NCBI GenBank assembly: GCA_017529935.1
Contig: JAFXNB010000146.1
Span: forward strand, 1-46,204
Source: Selenomonadaceae bacterium
GTDB taxonomy: Bacteria > Bacillota > Negativicutes > Selenomonadales > Selenomonadaceae
Direction: 5' to 3'
DNA: 46,204 nucleotides
Part shown: one piece after another, positions 40,424 to 46,204 of the stretch
Layout: every line of letters begins with the position of its first letter
Position numbering within the stretch: position 1 is the first letter of the stretch
Position numbers and translations under genes: made by a program
The notes under the pieces: model-generated
The model's database searches: none
The model's input: only the letters and a program-made list of their open reading frames with translations
Told to the model about the DNA's origin: nothing

Positions 40424-41182
40424 ATGACGCTTTTGGAGAAAACGAGGAAAATTAACAAGCTGCTCCAGCGTTCCGAAAATGTGGAGTACGACGGGATTTC
40501 GCGTGTCTTGGGCAATGTCCTTGAGGCCAGCATTTACATCGCGGGCAAAGACGGGACGCTCTACGGCTACGCGCTTATCGACGACGAAGAGAGCACTTCG
40601 GGCGTCGGCGACGTTATCAGCAAGGGCAAATTTCCCGCGCCCTACGTCAAATGGCTCAATCGTTTCGACGACACTCAGACGAATCCGAAAAGCTACACCG
40701 ATAAAGCCGGCGGCGCGCCTTTGAGCGGGAAAAATTTTACAATCGTCCCGATTTACGGCGTGGGTAGCAGGATTGCCACGCTGATTATCGCCCGCCAAGA
40801 AGGTTCTTTCACCGATGACGACTTGCTTTTGGCGGAATACGGCGCGACGGTTGTCGGCATGGAAATTTTGCGCGACCGCTCCGAGAAGATTGAATTGGAA
40901 GCGCGCAAGAAAGCGACCGTTCAAATTGCGCTGGCGACGCTTAGCTATTCGGAGGCGGAGGCGGCGATAAATATTTTGGGCGAACTTGACGGCAATGAAG
41001 GACTTCTTGTCGCGTCTAAAATCGCTGACCGCGTCGGTATCACTCGCTCGGTTATCGTCAATGCCTTGCGCAAATTTGAATCGGCGGGCGTTATCGAATC
41101 GAAATCCCTCGGCATGAAGGGCACCTACATCAAAATCAAAAACGAATACTTGATGGAAGAAGTTCAGAAACTCCACAGATAA
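40424..41182 (+). CDS. codY: Global regulator CodY
   Basis: The 252-residue protein starts LLEKTRKINKLLQ and has the GAF domain for isoleucine/valine and a C-terminal winged helix: LVASKIADRVGITRSVIVNALRKFESAGVIESKSLGMKGTYIKI, the recognition part being ITRSVIVNALRKFESAG. CodY represses amino-acid, transport and often competence genes when branched-chain amino acids (and often GTP) are high. Here Rel, serA, comEA and its own promoter could be linked to it. ATG 40424 has GGGGAG about 10 bases upstream. A terminator follows. Confidence 0.95.
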   Translation: MTLLEKTRKINKLLQRSENVEYDGISRVLGNVLEASIYIAGKDGTLYGYALIDDEESTSGVGDVISKGKFPAPYVKWLNRFDDTQTNPKSYTDKAGGAPLSGKNFTIVPIYGVGSRIATLIIARQEGSFTDDDLLLAEYGATVVGMEILRDRSEKIELEARKKATVQIALATLSYSEAEAAINILGELDGNEGLLVASKIADRVGITRSVIVNALRKFESAGVIESKSLGMKGTYIKIKNEYLMEEVQKLHR

Positions 41183-41204
41183 AATTTTTTCAGCGGCAAG
41201 ATAA

Positions 41205-41238
41205 ATCCCCGTCACTCACGGCGGGGAAATTTTTTTTG
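41205..41238 (+). terminator. Terminator after codY
   Basis: TCCCCG (41206-41211) pairs with CGGGGA (41222-41227), then AATTTTTTTT. Its left half ATCCCCGTCACTCAC recurs in the RTX terminator at 43355. Confidence 0.8.
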
Positions 41239-41258
41239 CAAAAATTGCCCGTCGGGAA

Positions 41259-41288
41259 TTGACAAAAAAAAAAAACAATTACTATAAT
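41259..41288 (+). promoter_or_regulatory. Strong promoter for the RTX gene
   Basis: TTGACA (41259-41264) and TATAAT (41283-41288) are both consensus, with an 18-bp spacer containing an A12 run that may vary in length. Confidence 0.85.
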
Positions 41289-41323
41289 GCGTGAAGCAAA
41301 AAATTTTTTAAGGAGATGATCTT

Positions 41324-43336
41324 ATGTCGACACCGGTTGGAATCATCAAGAAATTTGTTGACACGCTGACCAAGACGAAAAAGACGGGTACCGCTGCCGC
41401 CGATGAAGCTTTTAAAGCTGTCGGAGCAAAAAGTTACAGCGCATTCAAATCGAAGTTCAACACCGATAAGGCATCAATTAACTTAATGGATGATTTTCTG
41501 AAAGAAAAATGCGACATTCGGCTCAACAATGACGATACGGGCGCAATTACTGGTTCGGATGCGGGCGGCGATACCGTCAAAACAGATGAATCTATCGTAC
41601 CCGAAACCGCCGCCGCCAAAAATCCCACCTCCGCTGAGTATAAATCCTTCACAAAGGGCGGAGTCACCTTCAATATCGACTATGACGAGGTCGACGACGA
41701 CGAAGCAGAAGAGCTTGATGATTTTGGCTACAGTGCCGCGACTTATTTGGCTAAACAAAAACTCGTCGTGAAGCATTTGTATAACTGGTGGATTCCCGAA
41801 GCCTTAAGTCTTATCAATGAATCATTCGGCGACAATTTCACCGACAAGCTCGCCAATATCTACAAATTCGACATAAAGTTTGAAGATGACGGTAGCGAAT
41901 CTCCCGTAGAACTCGATTTTGATTATAACAACGGTTACGCTTTTGAAGTAACTTTGCGAATTGACCCGAAGCAACTTTACACCATCACTGCCAACGACAA
42001 GAACGGCAAACTTCCCGACAATAACGGCGGCGGCTACGGCGTTGTCAGTGATTCTTATTCCGATGATACCGCTGATGATCCGTCGGCAACGTTCACGAAT
42101 TATCTTGACAGGTTGATTCTTCAATCTATGGCAGAAGTTGCGTTGAAATCGAACATTCCCAACTTTAACAAATTGCCGCTTGGAATAAGGAGCGGGCTTA
42201 TCGAACTTGTCGGCGGATACGACTCCGGTCTCGGCAACAACACGAATTTTTCTTATGACTTCTACCATTACAACGATATTGATTATGACGGCATGGGTTA
42301 TGCCACAATGCGTTATCTCGCGAAAAATTATTCGGACGGACTGCCCGACGGTCTCTCTTACAACGCAAAGAAAACTGTTTTGACTGCTACGACGGAGTTC
42401 ACGGGCAGCGCGATTGATTTGGCGGATTTCGCTAGCACCGTTAAAAATGTCGACGCCTCCGCGCTCAAAAAGGGCATTAAAATTATCGGCAACGCGCTGG
42501 CAAATTCAATCGTCGGTGGCGCGGGAGCTGACAGCTTGAACGGCGGCGCAGGCAACGATACGCTAAAGGGCGGCAAGGGCAACGACGTATTCATTTACAC
42601 GGCGGGCAAGGACGTTATCGCTGACTACGCGACGGGCGACAAAATTTCTATCGGCGCGGCAATTTCTAAGGCGACACTTGACGGCTCCGATGTAATTTTC
42701 ACGATCGGCAAAGGCACCCTCAAAATTAAAAACGGCAAAGATAAAACGCTCAGCATGATTGATTCCAAGGGCAAAGGCTTCGATACGGTTGTCAGCGGCA
42801 CGACGACTTTGACGATTAATAACAAGACGACTTCGCCCGTGACATTGGCGGCGGACGTCGGGACAGCCGACGCAAGCAAACGCACTGCGGCCGTTAAAAT
42901 CGTTGGCAACAAACTCGACAACGTGATACTCGGCGGCTCGAAAGCCGACACGATTTTTGGCGAAGGCGGCAACGATTCAATCGTCGGCAACGCGGGCAAC
43001 GATAAACTCTACGGCGGCTACGGCGCGGACACACTCAAAGGCGGCGCGGGCAATGACACTTTGATTGGCGGCGCGGGCAACGATTCACTTTGGGGCGACG
43101 CCGGCGCGGACGTTTTCATTTACTCTTCGGGCGGCGGCAAAGATGTTATCTTCGGCTTCGACAACAAGGACACCTTGACGCTTGACACTTTGGATTTCAC
43201 GGCGACTTATAAAAATTCTGCCGTCACGCTCAAGTTTGAAGACGGCTCAATTACTCTTAAAAATTACACAGCGACGACTTTTAACATTAACGACGACACC
43301 TATCAAATTAAATCCAACAAGTTCGTCAAAAAATAA
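41324..43336 (+). CDS. RTX-type calcium-binding secreted protein with a degenerate metallopeptidase-like domain
   Basis: The 670-residue protein has no Sec signal; type I secretion is expected from the C-terminal RTX nonapeptides. Block 1 (about 398-425) has GGAGADSLNGGAGNDTL; block 2 (about 537-600) has GNAGNDKLYGG, GGAGNDTLIGGAGND and GDAGADVF. They bind calcium outside the cell. Residues about 110-350 resemble a zinc-peptidase-like domain common in related RTX proteins (LDRLILQSMAEVAL, LPLGIRSGLIELVGGYD, GMGYATMRYLAKNY), but QSMAE stands where HExxH would be. The N-terminal IIKKFVDTLTKTKKTG is unusual. No type I exporter genes are in the window. Confidence 0.88.
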   Translation: MSTPVGIIKKFVDTLTKTKKTGTAAADEAFKAVGAKSYSAFKSKFNTDKASINLMDDFLKEKCDIRLNNDDTGAITGSDAGGDTVKTDESIVPETAAAKNPTSAEYKSFTKGGVTFNIDYDEVDDDEAEELDDFGYSAATYLAKQKLVVKHLYNWWIPEALSLINESFGDNFTDKLANIYKFDIKFEDDGSESPVELDFDYNNGYAFEVTLRIDPKQLYTITANDKNGKLPDNNGGGYGVVSDSYSDDTADDPSATFTNYLDRLILQSMAEVALKSNIPNFNKLPLGIRSGLIELVGGYDSGLGNNTNFSYDFYHYNDIDYDGMGYATMRYLAKNYSDGLPDGLSYNAKKTVLTATTEFTGSAIDLADFASTVKNVDASALKKGIKIIGNALANSIVGGAGADSLNGGAGNDTLKGGKGNDVFIYTAGKDVIADYATGDKISIGAAISKATLDGSDVIFTIGKGTLKIKNGKDKTLSMIDSKGKGFDTVVSGTTTLTINNKTTSPVTLAADVGTADASKRTAAVKIVGNKLDNVILGGSKADTIFGEGGNDSIVGNAGNDKLYGGYGADTLKGGAGNDTLIGGAGNDSLWGDAGADVFIYSSGGGKDVIFGFDNKDTLTLDTLDFTATYKNSAVTLKFEDGSITLKNYTATTFNINDDTYQIKSNKFVKK

Positions 43337-43355
43337 ATCTGCGCAGCAACAAAAA

Positions 43356-43393
43356 TCCCCGTCACTCACTGCGAGCGGCGGGGAAATTTTTTT
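43356..43393. terminator. Terminator between RTX and mscL
   Basis: TCCCCG (43356-43361) pairs with CGGGGA (43379-43384), A-run left and eight T right; it serves the two convergent genes. Confidence 0.8.
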
Positions 43394-43405
43394 TATGGCT
43401 AGAAA

Positions 43406-43843
43406 TTATTTGCCTTTGATGTCGGAGGCGCAATGCGGACACTTTGTCGCGTCGTCAGCAACGACTTCGCGGCAGAAGGGGCACTTGCGCGGGTCGGGCG
43501 GCGGAGGAGGAGGTGCCGGCATAAATCTACTGATTTGCTTCAGCAAAATAAAAACGGCCGTGCCCATAATCAGGAAATCGAGGCACACATTGAGGAATGA
43601 GCCGTAAGCGATAACCGGCGCACCGGCTTCCTTGGCAGCGGCAAATGATTCGTATTCAACGCTTGACAAATTTATGTAAAAATTAGAGAAATCCACTTTT
43701 CCGAGCAACATTCCGAGCGGCGGCATCAAGATGTCGGACGTAAACGAGGAAACAATTTTTCCGAAGGCTCCGCCGATAATTACGCCGACCGACATATCAA
43801 CGATATTGCCGCGCAATATAAATTTTTTCCATTCATCTAACAA
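43406..43843 (-). CDS. mscL: MscL large mechanosensitive channel with C-terminal zinc ribbon
   Basis: TTG 43843 (AAGGAG 8 bases upstream) gives 145 residues. WKKFILRGNIVDMSVGVIIGGAFGKIVSSFTSDILMPPLG is the pore helix region (VDMSVGVIIGGAFGKIV), and CLDFLIMGTAVFILLKQI the second helix. MscL opens on membrane tension and saves cells from osmotic downshock. After helix 2 comes a seven-proline run and CPFCREVVADDATKCPHC, a rubredoxin-like zinc ribbon in place of the usual helical bundle. It is convergent with the RTX gene and divergent from the GIY-YIG gene. Confidence 0.9.
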   Translation of the reverse strand: MLDEWKKFILRGNIVDMSVGVIIGGAFGKIVSSFTSDILMPPLGMLLGKVDFSNFYINLSSVEYESFAAAKEAGAPVIAYGSFLNVCLDFLIMGTAVFILLKQISRFMPAPPPPPPDPRKCPFCREVVADDATKCPHCASDIKGK

Positions 43844-43855
43844 AAGAATCACTCC

Positions 43856-43884
43856 TTGCAAAAAATTTACCCTTCTGATAAAAT
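43856..43884 (+). promoter_or_regulatory. Promoter of the GIY-YIG gene
   Basis: TTGCAA (43856-43861), 17 bp, TAAAAT (43879-43884), 47 bases before ATG 43932. The -35 lies next to the mscL SD on minus. Confidence 0.7.
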
Positions 43885-44825
43885 GCGTTTGAATAAACCA
43901 ATTCACACGTTTCTCAGAAAGGAGTTCTCGTATGAATAATACCAAAAAAAATGTTGAAAGTCAAACGCCTCCTCTTTTTTCAGTTTACGTTATCTGGTGC
44001 AGACAAACCGATATGCATTATGTCGGCGTCACAGGTCAGGAAAGCGTATATAAACGCATTCGTCAGCACAGTCGCGGTAAGAAACAATTTATCGACCGTG
44101 AAATTCAGCGCATCGGCTGGGAAGGAAATTTTGACTGGTGGATTGTCGAAGAGCACGTTCCGTCGAATCTTATCAGCGAATGCGAGCAACGATGGATAAA
44201 GTTTTTCGACTGCGTACACCCAAAAGGTTACAACAAAACCATAGGCGGAATAAAGCTTTTCAGGCACTCTGAAGAAACAAAAGCCCAAATGCGTAACAGA
44301 CGTCACACCGAGGAAGAAAAAGCCAATATTAGTAAAAAAATGACCGGCAGAAAGCTCACCGAAGAACACAAAGCTAAACTGGGCAAATTGCACTCTGGCA
44401 AAAAGCTCACCGAGGAGCATAAAGCTAAACTTCGTGCGAAGGCTTTTGCAAGAAATATGAGCGGTGAGCGTCACCCAATGTACGGAAAACATCATACGAA
44501 AGAATCCATAGAAGCAATGCGTCAAGCACATCTTGGCAACAGTGCGCATAAAGGTAAGCATCACACAGAGGAAACGAAAGCGACTTTACGCGAGAAAGCC
44601 CTTGCAAGAGATATGCGCGGCGAAAACAATCCTTTCTTCGGCAAAAAACATACGGAAGAGGCGAAAGATAAAAACCGTCAAGCACATCTTGGCAGAACGC
44701 CTTGGAACAAAGGCAAGAAAATGACTGAAGAACAAAAAGCCAAAATGCGCGCGAAAAAAGCCGCTAAAGCCGTCGCTAAAGAAAATCTTGCCGCTGCCAA
44801 TTCGACGCCGAAAAGCCTATCGACT

Positions 44826-46204
<1,379 letters not shown>

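Overview
The window is bacterial chromosome, densely coded, with many Firmicutes-type genes: CodY, a SigH-type sigma factor, a long bifunctional Rel, ComEA, RbgA/YlqF, LytR-CpsA-Psr, FolE2, and a DUF3084 protein next to a RuvC/YqgF-like protein. The mix of CodY, LicD, RTX repeats and DUF3084, with many GTG/TTG starts behind strong Shine-Dalgarno (SD) sites, suggests a Negativicutes/Selenomonadales-like member of the Bacillota. This placement is inference. No rRNA, tRNA, CRISPR array, insertion sequence or prophage was seen.

Layout. 0-6 kb: an in-frame PGK-TPI fusion (5' end outside the window), a coiled-coil membrane protein, gpmI broken by one base, two tandem fucosyltransferase-like paralogues, and a secreted SYLF protein. 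6-8.4 kb (minus): an ABC exporter broken by one base, its MarR regulator, and a promoter carrying two GGTACC operators. 8.4-12 kb: LicD, an IspD/TarI-like cytidylyltransferase, an SDR epimerase and an ArgA-like GNAT, probably a cell-surface phospho-decoration operon. 12-21 kb: recJ, rel, DUF3084, RuvC-like, comEB, ppx/gppA, an 84-aa protein and sucD. 21-26.7 kb: folE2, a RelBE-type module, a phosphatase gene next to a degenerate FtsZ-like gene, two tandem hydrophobic microproteins, a GNAT cluster and cobU. 26.8-32.5 kb: sigH, MmcQ/YjbR, ACT protein, HD hydrolase, UPF0210, GNAT, an Nth with an extra N-terminal domain, and an unknown protein behind a hairpin that masks its SD. 32.5-40 kb: LCP, an MsrA-like protein without the catalytic cysteine, CydC-like ABC, a double-glycine peptide, rbgA, comEA, serA and a GtrB-like glycosyltransferase. 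40-46 kb: codY with a near-consensus CodY box, an RTX protein, mscL with a zinc ribbon, a GIY-YIG/NUMOD3 nuclease, a beta-hydroxyacid dehydrogenase, and the start of pyrH.

The most unusual features are these. (1) Three tandem duplications of gene ends (129 bp x3, 131 bp x2, 238 bp x2) lie within 8 kb, with GC-rich microhomology at the junctions; one of them created a chimeric 77-aa gene. (2) A divergent FtsZ/tubulin-like protein lacks the GTP-binding signature and is encoded 15 bp after a Ser/Thr-type phosphatase. (3) Twin 35-37 aa membrane microproteins lie behind their own promoter. (4) A double-glycine leader peptide gene sits next to inverted repeats. (5) Two proteins look like pseudoenzymes: the MsrA-like one, and the RTX protein, which has what looks like a ruined metallopeptidase site. 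Two core-type genes (gpmI and the ABC exporter) each carry one single-base frameshift, which may be sequence errors.
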